64,000 bases of DNA. Origin: Sistotremastrum niveocremeum HHB9708. Lineage: Eukaryota > Basidiomycota > Agaricomycetes > Sistotremastrales > Sistotremastraceae. Position numbers and translations under genes: made by a program. The stretch lies in contig KV419453.1 in the NCBI GenBank assembly GCA_001630475.1, positions 6,798 through 70,797 on the forward strand, written 5' to 3'. The notes under the pieces were generated by a model. It did not search any database. It was not told where the DNA came from and saw nothing but the letters and a program-made list of their open reading frames with translations. Positions 1 to 12,075 of the stretch are shown one piece after another; position 1 is the first letter of the stretch, and every line of letters starts with the position of its first letter.

Positions 1-99
1 TAGTAACACATAGGAACACTATATAATACAACATATGATGAATATATGGCCATAAATACCCACTTGACACCCAAAATACCTTGGGTATGCCCTTTCCCA

Positions 100-115
100 G
101 GACCCTTAAGGGTCC
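100..115. repeat. 16-bp perfect palindrome
   Basis: GGACCCTTAAGGGTCC reads identically on both strands. It lies just upstream of the foldback repeat at 117-250 and may belong to the same repetitive unit. No gene overlaps it. Confidence 0.75.
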
Positions 116-116
116 T

Positions 117-250
117 CAGTCACGACCACGGTTGCGACTGGTCATGACTGCAGTTGCCGGTTGCCTGATTTTTGGAAATCCAGATGACTGGCAACTGCAG
201 TCCAGTCACGACCCCACCACGACCTTCGGTTGCCTGCAGTCACGTGGACT
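117..250. repeat. Foldback (inverted) repeat with a dispersed CAGTCACG motif
   Basis: The arm at 140-158 (GGTCATGACTGCAGTTGCC) is the reverse complement of the arm at 190-213, apart from one substitution and a 5-nt insertion. The spacer is about 30 nt. The short word CAGTCACG recurs at 117, 203 and 237. The arms could form a long hairpin in single-stranded DNA or RNA. I recognise no transposon family, so it may be a decayed foldback element or a degenerate satellite. Confidence 0.55.
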
Positions 251-508
251 GGACCTTCAAACTCTAGTGACAACTGGTCCCCAGAGGGTGGGAACTTGCC
301 TATATATCATCATGATATACTGAGATATGGAGCCCAAATTGCACCTCAAATTGACCCCAAATGCCTCTGAAATCACATCAGTTTTTATCAGTTTTAATTG
401 ATATTTTGCAATATTACAAAATCTGGGAAGAGTTATATTATCATATCATGATCACCTCCAAGATCAGGATATCATAACATCGTAGCACGCGGTGCGTTAG
501 TCCACTTC

Positions 509-932
509 GCGAAGGGAGGTGAATTTAAGTGTTTCATGCGAGTTCATTCTTTACTTGCTCACGAGAACTGTGTCTCATTTTCCAATCCTTATCATAATAA
601 TTGGAAATAATATTGAATTTCACGAATTTGCGTGATACTGCCATAGGGCCGATAACTCCAAAAGTGCATGAGACGCGCGGCTGCTGCATCGTTGATACAG
701 CTCTCTCAATTCAGCGTATTCGCAGCTGTAAATTCATATATTGGGAGATTAGCTTACACATAACACGAATGTCTAATTTGTTTGGCAAAAGAGGGAAGAG
801 CAGAGCGGCAGCAGGCGTCGACTTCCAATTACACAGATTTCACCTCGAGCACCCCCCCTGCACTCCCTTTCCGCCGCTAACCCCGGCATGACGTAAGGGA
901 AGGACGGACACTTAAATTCACCTTCGCTTCGC
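509..932. mobile_element. MITE-like non-autonomous element with about 25-bp terminal inverted repeats
   Basis: The left terminus 509-532 (GCGAAGGGAGGTGAATTTAAGTGT) matches the reverse complement of 908-932 except for one substitution and one single-base gap. The 15-bp core GGTGAATTTAAGTGT (518-532) and its complement (908-922) are perfect. The left arm is preceded by a palindrome, CTTCGCGAAG, at 505-514. The roughly 375-bp interior has no convincing coding sequence, although an untranslated-looking 96-codon frame crosses 601-891. I could not identify a clear target-site duplication, so the true ends may lie slightly outside these coordinates. The size and structure fit a miniature inverted-repeat DNA transposon. 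Confidence 0.5.
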
Positions 933-1423
933 TTTGGTGAATCAGATATGATATGATATTTTACTACATCTGATTGTTACAACACTACTATTGGCCAATA
1001 TTGAGGCCCTTGTTAATCAGTTGGAGGCCTTAAAGGAACTTGAACATATTGATTATTTTCAGAGTTTAAACTTCAGGGTACAGAGGCCTTAATAAAAATT
1101 TTCAAGGTGATGTCTAAAAAGTTTATTGAGCATGCCCCTTGCAATGAGGTGTGCATTCAAGATTGGCACTGCTTGACAGTGATATGAAGAATACATTGCA
1201 AAGCTGTGAATGGACTATCAAAGTGTGACAAGGGACAGCACGGGTCGGCAGGGTTCGTCGAACATCGGTGAACGACGACGACGGGCGTTGGAGGTCGGGG
1301 TACGACGCTGACAGAGAGGGCGGACGAGAGCATGCTGAGGTTCATCGAATTCCGAACAATCCGACGGACCTTTCGGGCGGAGCGTTTATTGCAGGCGTGA
1401 CGTAGCGCGTTCTGTTTCTCAAG
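933..1423. other. Intergenic region upstream of MSH6
   Basis: No convincing gene is seen. The left part is AT-rich and the last 200 bases are GC-richer with CpG-rich words such as CGACGACGACG, as expected of a fungal promoter approaching a start codon. Confidence 0.5.
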
Positions 1424-1429
1424 ACGCGT
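1424..1429 (+). promoter_or_regulatory. MluI cell-cycle box (ACGCGT) upstream of MSH6
   Basis: ACGCGT lies 34 nt before the MSH6 start codon. This hexamer is the core MCB site bound by MBF (Mbp1/Swi6), which in yeasts drives G1/S transcription of replication and repair genes. Seeing it in front of a mismatch-repair gene fits that role. Binding in this fungus is inferred. Confidence 0.5.
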
Positions 1430-1462
1430 GCAGTCACGGTACTGACTTGACTTCGTTGTGCC

Positions 1463-4400
1463 ATGAAGCAGCGAACTCTACATTCATTTCTTCCGAAGAG
1501 GTCAAATGAACCACGCCCTAAAGCTGCTCTTACTCAACTCGCCACACCACAACCAGGAGAAATTAGCTTACGCGGACGGACACTGGGAGCTCCAAGTTCT
1601 CCTCTCAGCGCGATACCTCCGTCCTTTGAAGGAGAAAATAAGCATGAAACCAGCACTCCGCCTAGCAGTGATCCCATCATTGTAGATGAAGAAAGCGAAG
1701 AGGAATTAGTCAGAATCAGGAAGCCGGTGAGCAGTATCTCTATACAGTCTTCATTCGTCTCTCTCTCTCACGTCGAGTCTTTGTTGTTTAGAAATTAAAG
1801 CGCAAAACCCCAGTGAGCGATTCTGATTCTGAGTCAAATCCCCGGCAAGGCGCCAGAAAAACAATCAACGCGGAGCAGCAGAGAAGCAACACAAAGCGTG
1901 AGCAGCTATGGAACTGCTAGTACACCTCTATTGAATGTTCCAAAATAGATCCACCTAAAAAGAGTCGCGGTCTCTCCTATAGCTCACAAGCTTCGGAACC
2001 GGATGAGGCCACGTCAATTCCCAAAAGCAAAGTAGCCAACGTTAGCACAACTGATTCAGACGAGGAGTTTATCGATGATTCGGATCTCTCGGACGCCCCC
2101 CTCAAAAGCAAACGAATCTCTCATTCGCGATCTAGCTCCTCCAGCTCGTATAGTCATTCCAATACTATGGGAAACGATGCAAACAGCAATCGCGCGTCAT
2201 CTATTCCGAAAGTCCATTCGTCCTCGTCTTTTCTTACTGCCGCGGAACAGCGAAAACAACAGCGAAAGGCTGCTGATCAGAAAAAAGAAAATGCTTTCGA
2301 ATTTCTGGTTGACCTCAAGGATGTTCGTTTACCACATCATGCACATATAATGCCTTTTCTCATGGCTTTCTAGAAAGATGGCTTACGCCCTTCGGAGGCA
2401 GGATACAACCCTCGAACTTGCTATATCCCTCCTAAGGCTTGGGCATCCTTCACCCCATTCGAAAAGCAGGTAAGCGCGTCTGCTCATAAGTCAACAAATA
2501 ATCGAGTGAAGAGTGAACAATGAACAGTTCTGGGAAATAAAACAGGATCACTTTGACACCATCCTCTTCTTCCAAAAGGGAAAGTTCTTTGAATTGTATG
2601 AGGAAGATGCGCGTATTGGACATCAGGAGTTCGACCTCAAAATTACCCAACGCGTCAAGATGAGCATGGTTGGGGTCCCAGAATCTAGTTTCGATTTTTG
2701 GGCGGCGTAAGTAGTTTCGTCGCATCTCGGTTCTGTACCCATTATCACTGATCGTCCTAGCAAATTTCTCGCTCGTGGATACAAAGTCGGCCGAGTGGAG
2801 CAATCAGAAACCGCTTTGGGCGCCGAAATGAGGCTAGCAGCCAGCAAAACAAAGAAACACGAGGCTGACAAAGGAAAAATCGTGCAACGAGCACTAAGCA
2901 AGATCTTGACCGCCGGCACATTAATCGATGAGGCAATGATTCACGAGGACCAAGCTGGACACTGTCTATCCATTCGCGAAGAAGTGAAAGACGGCCATCA
3001 GGAATCGCCCAAATTTGCAGTATGCATACTGGATGCTTCAACCAGCGAATTCAAGTTGAGCGCCTGGACGGACGACATCTGCCGAACCACTTTGGAGACG
3101 ATCTTGAGACAGCTGCATATTAAAGAACTGATCTTCACCAAGGTTTCTTTCTTTTCTTGTTCTCTATTGTCGATTCCGCGATTCTAACGATCGGTTTGTG
3201 TTAGGGAATGCTATCGCTTGCAACGATTCGTCTCTTAAAGGGGGCTCTTAGCGGTCAGTGTCTTTGGACTCCTCTTCGCGACGACGAAGGACATGATGAA
3301 AATGCAACCATCCGGGAAGTGGGCCGTCTATATGGCGGCTCGGACCTGAACCTCTCTCATTCGGACTCAATCCCCATCGCAATACGTACATTGCAAGATG
3401 ACCATCTGGCGATGCAAGCGCTGGGCAACATGATGTGGTAATAGCTTTCCAATTAGTTTACTTGTCTGTTTTGACGAGATCTCGCAGGTATTTACGAACC
3501 CTGAACATTGACGGAAAACTTCTTAGCATGAAGAATTTCCAAATTTATGATCCCCTTAGCCTTTCCAAAGGTTTGATGTTGGACGGCCAAGCACTGGCCC
3601 ATATCGAGGTGCGGCGATTTTGGGTTTCCAAACCACCAGGTTCACTTCACCTCTGTTTAGATTATTACCAACAGTGAAGGAACTGAAGAGGGCTCCTTAC
3701 TTAGGCTACTTTGTAAATGCGTTACTCCTTTTGGTGAGTTTTTTTTTCATTGCTAGCAGGTCCAACTAACATTGACGAACTCAGGGAAACGATTGTTCCG
3801 CATGTGGCTTTGTACGCCATTGGCAGTAGCGGATTCTATAATCCGCCGACAAGACGCTGTGGAAGATATTATGAATCATCCTTCATTCGCCGAGACTTTC
3901 ACGAAGCTCGTTAAATCCATTCCTGACATCGAACGCATTGTTTCTCGTATCCACGCTGGGGCCTGCAAGGTCAAGGAATTTCTGAAACTTCTGGACACAC
4001 TCGAAAGATTAGATATTGGCTTCAAAGATATCATATCTGGTATCGGCGACTTTGAATCTCAGGAATTACAAAGCGTCTTTGGAGCCATTCCCGATCTCTC
4101 TTCAGACCTCAATGGAATCAGGCAGCTCTTCGAAGCCCCTCAAAATGGTCCGAACCTCTTACTTACTAGTAACGTAATTGTTTATAACCTTTTTTTCTCC
4201 AAAGCCGCCACCGCTTCGGAGCTTGTACCACTCGAAGGAAGCGACGAACGGTACGATGAAATCCAACGTGAACATCAAGAGCTAGAGGATGCACTGGATA
4301 AAGAATTGCAAAAGCTTCAAGCTAAGATTGGGTAAGACATCAGAATTCGTAATTTCTTGACAGGCTGATTGCACCTATTCGCAGTTCAAAAGTGACCTAC

Positions 4401-6032
4401 TGGCACAGTGCCCAAGGCATCAAAATCGGCTTCATCATAGAGCGAGATTTCTGATTGCTTAGCAGGTACCAAAGAGATTTATCTCGTGCAAGTCGCCCCC
4501 GGCAACAAAAATATCCCAAAGAACTGGACAAAAGCCTCTGCTACAAAAGTAATGTCTTGCCTGAATGTGTTCGGTCATGCTGACTGTCCGATAGACTGCC
4601 AACCGATATGTCGTACCCGAAATCGCAGCACTTGTGAGACGTCTGAAGGAGACAAGAGAGCATCGCAAGACCGCTATTAAGGACTTCACGCAAAAAGTGT
4701 TCCAGCATTTTGATGCCGCGCGCCCCCTTTGGACCAGAATGATCCGATCCACTGCTGAACTGGACTGTCTGCTTAGTTTGGCGTCAGCCTCAAGAGCCAT
4801 CGGTCAACCGGCTTGTAGACCAAAGATTGTTGATGGTCCCGTCGCGTTTTTGAATTTCAAGAACCTTCGACATCCTGCTCTCGTATTGCGAAACGAATTC
4901 ATTCCGAACGATATCACATTAGGGGCTGAGGGGAGCGGAAGAATCATCTTACTGACAGGTATAATTGTGTAATTCAACGATTCCGTTCATTGCTGACACA
5001 GACAAGGACCAAATATGGGGTAAGCCGCTCAAGTTTTGTTTGCGAACGCGTATTTGACCGTCGATGAAGCGGCAAATCAACAGTCATGCGAATGACTGCG
5101 GTGGGAGTGGTGAGTATCTGTAGATTGGCGCCAATTTGCCACTAACGCGCTCATAGATCATGGCCCAGCTTGGTAGAAATACCCTCGTTCTTTCCACTCT
5201 GTATCACTGAAAGAGGTTCTACAGGAATGCATGTGCCAGCTTCCGAGGCACAGTCAGTGTTTGTCGGATGAAATATGGCAAATGTTAACTGCTTGCTAGG
5301 TTGTCCCCGGTTGATCGTATCCTGACTCGAATGGGTGCATACGACAATATGTTCTCTTCCGCTTCCACCTTCAAAGTCGAGTTGGATGAATGTTCCAAAA
5401 TTCTGCGAGAGGCGACCCCTAAATCCCTGGTCATCATGGATGGTATGACGGTCTTTCTTTGTTTTGAAGGTGCTACAAATATTTTCAGAACTTGGCCGAG
5501 GTACATCGACCTTCGACGGGATGGCCGTTGCGATGAGTGTTCTGCACGAGCTCGCCACGCACACCCAAGCCCTGTCATGTTTTGCAACTCATTACTCGAC
5601 ATTAACCGATGACTTTGCGAACCACCCCAGTATTCGCAACATGCACATGGCTACAGTGGTTGACGAGACAAAGAGAGAGGTTTGTGTACAATATCGATTC
5701 TGACTGTCCGCTAACTTGCGATGTAGCTGGTATTCTTGTACAAGCTGATACAGGGCACCGCTCCGTCGTCCTTCGGAACCCACGTTGCCCATCTCGCTGG
5801 CGTTCCGCTCAGTGTTGTCAAGAGGGCGGAAACTATATCTCATGATTTTGCGAAGCATCTTGCCGAGAAACTAGCCCATAAGAAGACCTCAATCCCGCTT
5901 ATTACTCAGGCTAATTTCTCGTTCCTTGTTCGCTCTTCTTGCAACACTACTTCAAGAAATGGTTCCGGGATCAGGGAGCTTCAATCCTTGAAAACCATTT
6001 GCAAAGCTATCTCTAGTTGTAAACTAAATTAG
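1463..6032 (+). CDS. MSH6: DNA mismatch repair protein MSH6
   Basis: MSH6 pairs with MSH2 to form MutS-alpha, the nuclear ATPase that recognises base mismatches and small loops. The N-terminus has a PCNA-interacting box, QRTLHSFL (residues 3-10), followed by an acidic, Ser-rich low-complexity tail. The mismatch-binding MutS I domain (around 2500-2850) contains the [15 protein letters not shown] segment, with the Phe-x-Glu type mismatch-sensing residues expected of MSH6. The lever/core region follows ([11 protein letters not shown] near 3790). In the ATPase domain the Walker A motif TGPNMGGKST is rebuilt across two introns near 4990-5080, and [11 protein letters not shown] and TH.STL follow. 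The gene has many short introns. The start is the ATG that opens the PIP box. The stop lies 42 bp from that of the convergent formyltransferase gene. All catalytic motifs look intact. Confidence 0.93.
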
Positions 6033-6074
6033 TGAGGTTAACGATATACATCGAAGTGCTTTATCAAACCGAAG

Positions 6075-7507
6075 TTAATCTGAATTTACAATCTGACATG
6101 CATCTGCAAATTTAAACACCCCAGCTCTGAACTGTGCAGGCAGGCCATTCCGCCATTCTTTCACAGACAAGCACCTGCGATTCTCTTGCTTCACTTTGGT
6201 CACAACAATCTCGGTGTGCTGTGCACACCGGACAATCAAGGATTCCGCAAGCGCGTCGTACACGGCTTCACCGGGGCTATGGAGTTCTGGGTGTGCCCCG
6301 TCGCGGCTATCCCGAATCTTGAACTCGATGATCTGGACACTACCTCTCCGAGAGGGTAGAGAGGTTCTGAGAGGTTTCTAAACACCGATCTGTGCCTTGT
6401 TCGCGATCTGTGACATAAGCTAGAAGGCTTACCTGGTGGGCCATGCCTTGATGGACGCGCTGGATCTTCAGAGCATCCCACGTACTGAAGTCAATCAGAG
6501 ATGACGAGCCGGTTAACAAGGGGGCGCGCGAGGCGCCAGTGCCATCCTGAGGAAGGGAAAATGCCTGCGATCCCAGTGATATCAACGCATATCCACGAAC
6601 GGGTAGCTGTCCATACTTACTATACCTAACATCATTTGCCTCAGAATCTTGACCAGTAAACGTCCACCCTCATACGCCAATATATCACGAAGACTCTGAT
6701 AATTTGCGTTAGGGGGAATACCCTGCGAAGCATAAACGATTGGCGGCAAATGATAGAAAGGCGCATACGACAGTCTTTGATCCCCATACATCGCCTACAT
6801 CGGCACCGTCCTTAGGCGGCATCATGTCAATTATCGAGACTCCAGAGACCGCTTGCCCATCGGCTATTGCGTGTTGTATTGGAGCAGGACCTCTGTATAG
6901 AGGGAGCAGGGAAGGGTGTACATTCAGCTTTCTGGTATCGTCAAAGCAATTCAAAATGGTTCGTGGAAGCAGCCGGCCAAAGGAAGCAGTCACGAGGAGG
7001 GCATTGGGATCTCGATTTGGCTGTAGGAATACTGGAGGCGGCTGAGAGGCTTGAAATGGCAATCGTGACAAGAAATGGGGGGACGCACTCTCCATGAGCT
7101 CAAAGCAATTTCTTTGGGGGGTAACAAGTAGACAGGTAAATCATGGTCTTCAGCGAGCTGTCTCAATAGCGCTATAGAGAGAATGAATTCCTAGAGCGGA
7201 AGAATATTGTTTTTTCTACCCACATGTTTGCAACCGACTTCCATTTCGCATATGCTTTTTGTCTGGATTTGTCGCTATGTGTATTTCCTGCCAGACATCT
7301 ACAAAAGGTCATTTGGGCCACATAATCAATGGACGGGTTTTGCTTACCCGAAGCTTCGTACAGCGTCGATAAAATTTGACACGAAAACTCGTCTCGGCCA
7401 AAGAACAAGATTTTGAACTTTTCAGAGGGCCGTATGTTGGACCTCAATCTTCGCCATACCGACACGCTTGTCACTGTCGTCAGACGCCGCCGAGCTGCAG
7501 CGAGCAT
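6075..7507 (-). CDS. FMT1: Methionyl-tRNA formyltransferase, mitochondrial
   Basis: This enzyme transfers a formyl group from 10-formyl-tetrahydrofolate to initiator Met-tRNA for mitochondrial translation. The N-terminus is rich in Arg, Ala and Ser with few acids, fitting a mitochondrial presequence. It is followed by KILFFGRDEFSCQIL, the beginning of the formyltransferase Rossmann fold. The signature HPSLLPLYRGPAPIQHAI (around 6890-6950), containing the SLLP motif, precedes GVSIIDM. The C-terminal exon ends near 6075. The ATG at 7507 is chosen because the reading frame upstream of it contains only non-ATG codons. It is divergent from the methyltransferase gene, with 54 bp between starts. Exon borders in the C-terminal half are approximate. 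Confidence 0.85.
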
Positions 7508-7561
7508 AAACGTTACGCGACGCGTTGGAAGAGTGACAGTCACACAAATCGAGAACTTCAG

Positions 7562-8526
7562 ATGACGAACACGTTAAGCAGCGAGGAGGTCTTCCATGAC
7601 ACGCTGACTCTCTGGGGGGAAGGATCCCCAGACGATGATGACACGGCCAGCTTCCAATACGCAGACCTGGTACTCTCGCTCCCACCAAAAGAGGGCAAGG
7701 TGGTTAATCGACTGGATACGTGTACAGCTCTATCGATGTACTGACTCTACTCGACCTCCAGGCCAATTCATTGCTTGCGGATCAGCTTTTCTCACCGTCA
7801 CTTCTGCTTGCTGAGAAAATTGAACGCAATCTTATTCCCGTTGAAGGGAGGACAAGTTAGGTGTTTGCTAACATCACGTCTGTGCCGTTATCCAAGCAAA
7901 TCTAGTTCTTGAGCTGGGAGCGGGTTGCGCACTACCCTCTCTTCTAGCGGCAACCTCAGAACGCCCTCCTTCGCTTGTCGTGGCCACTGATTTTCCTGAT
8001 CGCATTATCATGCAAAACCTCGAGAACAACGTCCATCGCAATGTCCCACATTCGTCTTTGATCAAGACGTTTGGCTATTCCTGGGGTACCGATCCTCTGC
8101 CGCTGTTGTAGGTCCCTTGTTTCTTCTTTCCTTCCCTCAAACGTATCGCTCCACACCAGGAATACTCTGCGCTCCGAGTTCCCTGATGCCGCCGCCGCAG
8201 GATTCGACTGTATGATTCTGTCTGACCTCTTATACTTTGATAAATCGCATGAAGATCTGGTCCGGAGCATCACTCTGTTCCTCCGTCCTTCTTCATTGTC
8301 TAGGGTTTATGTTGCTGCCGGGAATTACACTCCTTCAGTGGTTTGCGACAATTTCTTCAAGATAGCCGAACAAAGTGGCTTGGAATGGAAGGAAGGCGAA
8401 GACGATCAAGACTGGCGAGGGACCTTGCCAGTGAAATCACTAGACCGAGAAGCACTGATTGCTCGCAAATGTATGTGTAGATGGTGGGTTGGTCGCTGGC
8501 GCGCGTACCGCGACCAAGGGTTCTGA
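7562..8526 (+). CDS. EFM7: EFM7/NNT1-type seven-beta-strand methyltransferase
   Basis: This is an S-adenosylmethionine-dependent methyltransferase of the fungal Nnt1/Efm7 family. In budding yeast Efm7 methylates the N-terminus and an adjacent Lys of elongation factor 1-alpha, and the family was first labelled nicotinamide N-methyltransferase. Visible motifs are the N-terminal DTLTLWGEG segment, ILELGAGCALPSLLA (SAM-binding motif I, near 7910), VATDFPD (the acidic end of strand 2) and CMILSDLLYFDKSHEDL (post-motif). Several introns interrupt the first half. The start is the first ATG in frame after the divergent FMT1 start. The C-terminus RKCMCRWWVGRW is Trp-rich. The substrate is inferred from the family. 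Confidence 0.8.
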
Positions 8527-8583
8527 AACATGATGGATACATAGAAAAAAGTAAAGATGAAGCGATGGAGACGTGCGTCGATA

Positions 8584-11500
8584 CTATCGAATCAAGAAAC
8601 TTTGAGCAACCGCAAGACCAGTAACTACGGAGACGACCAAGAAACCTAAGGGATATCCACTTGCTCCATTTGAAACACTGATAGACCAAAGCTTATTTGA
8701 TCATTAGAAAGTGCCGGGTACGCCATGCAACAACGACTCACGTATCCTCCAAGGACGGGTCCGAGGAAACGTGCCAGACTGACAATGCTTTGAGCGATGC
8801 CGTTTGCTAAACCCACGACTTCCGGTGGAGAAACTAACATTTATCAGCAAGAGTAATCAAGATCATAAGTTTGATGCTTACGATAATTAAGCAGGATGGC
8901 CACAGAGGTGTAGGCAAATGTGGCTCCGCAGTAACGGACAGCTCTGGGTTTGCTGAGTTTGGCTTGGAGAAACTAAGGCGAAGCAACTCACGTGCTCAAT
9001 GCTAGCACTAATACAATCAAGTCAATAAATGGACACATCGCAAAACCATTTGCATGTAACGTACAGGTCATGACAAGAATGTTTCCGTCTTCATCTGGAC
9101 TGGCAAATGCACGGTAGATGATAACAGTCAGATAGGCCGGAATAAATAATAATGATCCAATTCTGAACATAGCGAGATGAGAAAAGCGCCCCCGAGGTGG
9201 TCTGAATGTATAGTGAGTAAACCGTACAAAGCTTTGTATTGAAACATCACCCTATATTTCTATAAAGGTGTGAGCTCATCGAAGTTGAAGGAATAAATGT
9301 GACATACGGATATAGATAGAATTGATACGCAATCTGGGCTAGGCACATAAGAGCAACTTGATGCAAAGATTAGTCTGATCCACAGTGATCCAGATATTTG
9401 AGTGACTGACTGAGTTGCGCAAAATGTGCAGCATTCAATCCAAGTCCGCCGGCTTTATATGGCCTACCAATCTCAACGTTAGCAAGAGTGGCCGCCTGAT
9501 TGATGAATAGACCTACGAAACCAGATAAGATAGAAAGATCTGGTCATGAGTAGTACTATGTAGAGCAAGAAGTCCATATTGTAAAATGACCATTAAGGGA
9601 AGTCGTGCCCAAGCTGAAGGCGGTTTTTCGGTTGGCTCTAGAGAAGCAACTTGGCCCTCTGATATAGGTGCTAAGAACGGGTCTTCCCTCGGCTGCTCCG
9701 AAATGTCTACAAATGCAGGCGGTGTTTTGACCCCCACATTGGAATAGATGGCAGGAACAGAGAAGGAAGGCCGTCGTCCATCAAAGGCGCTCACGGAGAG
9801 TCTTGTCGAGGGCCCCGATGCAACACGTTGGAGTGGAGGGCCTCTCATCGGTGAGGAGAATGACACTCGATCTCTACTGGAGGCACCAAAAGAGCTCTGT
9901 TGGCCTCTAGGAAGACGGGACAGGACGGAGTAGGTAGGTGTCTGACCAGGAGGTGCTAAGCCTCCCTCATCTTCTTCCGGAGCAGCCCTTTCTTGAGATC
10001 TTTCGACAGCCTCTTCTTCTCCCTCTTCTCCGTCGGTATCAGTCTCAAAGGGATCTTCGTTTTCAGCATTGATGGCAGCGGCAACCCAGAGATCGGCGAT
10101 ATTTGTCACGGAGAACTCGTTCGCTATCAGGAGGCGTTGCGCGATGTTGAAGTCCTGTTCTACAATGGCGCCTTCAACAGGTTCCTGTGATTCGGGGTCT
10201 CGAGGATCTCGGACGGTAGCTTGGCTGGGCCGACGAGTAGCAAAACTACCACGGCTGGCCAGACGACGACGGAACGCTTGCGGATCATATCCATACGCCG
10301 TACCGTTCGCTCTCGAAGTTCGAGAGAAAGTTCTCTGTTTAGGTCTAGAAGAGGAGAGCTGAACGTCTGGGCTAACGGCAGGAGAACCCGCGTGAGCCTC
10401 TTGAGCTCGAAGTGAGAAATAACCAGAGAGTTTGTTTGACAGCCGTCGAGCGATCCCGCCGGTGGGAGTCGACACCTCTGGATCGTCGACCTCGGTCACG
10501 GTTTGTCTATCATCATCCTTTTCTGGCAGTTTTATGGCTCCGGTTCTTGGACCTCCATCGTAAGCCAAGAATAGTGACAGTAATGAACCGAAAAGGGTGA
10601 TGGAGGACGCGATTAGACAAGGGAGTAGGTAGGGATATTTAACAAAGAAGGAACCTGGTTGAAAGACATTCGGCCATTTCTTGGCAGGTGATTCGACTGT
10701 GCCAGAAGAAGTCAGTGGACATTAACAGTTTTAATGTCTGCGCTTACAGCTTCCACCAATTATAGCGCCTGCCACACCACCCAAACCCCAGCAAAATCTG
10801 CGAAGAGTCGCGTTTAGGATATGCAGTTCAAACAGGAAAGATAATACCCTAGTATAGCATATGCTCTTCCCTCTGGATGAGAGCGGTATGAGTATCAGCA
10901 TCAAAGCAATTATTACGACACATACCATTCGAAGGATCCGTTATGATAGTAACATTACTCCTCGCAACTCCCACCGATCCCGCGAAAACCCCTTGCAAGA
11001 GCCGAATGACAACAGCTTGTTGAAGCGTAGTAGATGTCCCGAAGATGGAGCAAGTCACAGCACTACCCAAGAGCGAGACAAAGAGTACCGCGCGTTGACC
11101 ATGGCGGTTCGCCACGGTTGCCCAAAGCAATGACGTTAAGAATTGGGTAATGAAGAATACGGAGACTAGACGAAATGAATGCGACGTCATTGAAAAGTAT
11201 GAGATCGCATACCTAGAATGCCAGTCCAATATCCAACCTCTGCTTCGTCCGCGAACCCGCCGAAACCTGAATGAAGAACGTAGCGGAAATCATGAGAAAT
11301 GAGACGGTGCTGCGCATGTATGGCTCGCCTTCAACCATAAATAACAAAAATGGAGTAGAGACATTTGCAGATAAGAATTCTCCAAGCATAGCCTGTCATT
11401 CATGAGCTAAATTTACTGATAGCAGGACGCGACGCACGATCGAAAGCACAATCAGAGGAAGCATAGGGAGTGGAGTACTTTGCGCGACATTTCCAGGAGT

Positions 11501-11737
11501 CGGGATAGGGGGACGGTCTATCGTCGAGAATGAAGCTCTCTCTTCGTCTCGTAGAGACCTCAGACGTCCTGCAATGCTAGGACGGTGCACTCGTCCAAAA
11601 GAAACTCGGCCTCGAGAAAGGGGCTCATGACGCTCGGTGGTCGACAATGCGGGCGAAGGGGTACCGATATCGAGCGCGGATTCATCAGTAAAGTTCCTAG
11701 GGGGGATAGGTGTGTACGTCGGACGAGGAGTGCCCAT
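8584..11737 (-). CDS. MFS transporter, DHA1 family, with a long central loop
   Basis: This is a drug:H+ antiporter-1 type major facilitator, predicted in a membrane. The cytosolic N-terminus is Pro/Ser/Arg-rich. It is followed by the first membrane half, including LLWATVANRHGQRAVLFVSLLGS (the loop 2-3 motif A region), RLLQGVFAGSVGVARS (motif B/C area) and FCWGLGGVAGAIIGG. A hydrophilic loop of about 300 residues encoded near 9640-10560 separates the halves, far longer than the usual central loop. It carries Ser/Arg-rich and acidic stretches likely to be regulatory. The second half ends with NGIAQSIVSLARFLGPVLGG and a last helix rich in Val and Leu. The ATG at 11737 is used because the frame upstream lacks ATG. 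The substrate is unknown. Basidiomycete relatives are often named ZIFL-like. Confidence 0.82.
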
Positions 11738-12075
11738 GATGTGGCGGGTATCAAGTGCGGTCAACTAGCGACGAGCGAACTGCGTCATTAGAGGAGAACC
11801 AAACAAACGCCGACGCGATTATCATGTGAATAAATACATTAGAAGGGGATATTCCAGCGATATGTACATTCGTTACATCCCTACCGACCGTGTGTGTGTA
11901 CTGCGAACGAAAGCAAAGGTCCCAAAGGAGAAAATAAAAGCTACGGATAGAAAGAAAAGAGTCCCAAGAGCAGCACTTGCTTGAGAAAAAGCCCAATAAA
12001 AGCCACGATAGCCCCAAAAAAGGACATTTCCGAAAAGGAAGGGTGTCATTGAAAGCGTGAAGTCCTGAGAGCACA
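11738..12075. other. Intergenic, 5' side of MFS gene
   Basis: About 340 bases between two minus-strand genes hold the MFS promoter and the 3' UTR of the next gene. I see no further gene or clear element. Confidence 0.4.

Noticed and set aside
601-891. 96-codon frame inside the MITE-like element
   Set aside because: No recognisable domain, and it lies inside a short non-autonomous element.
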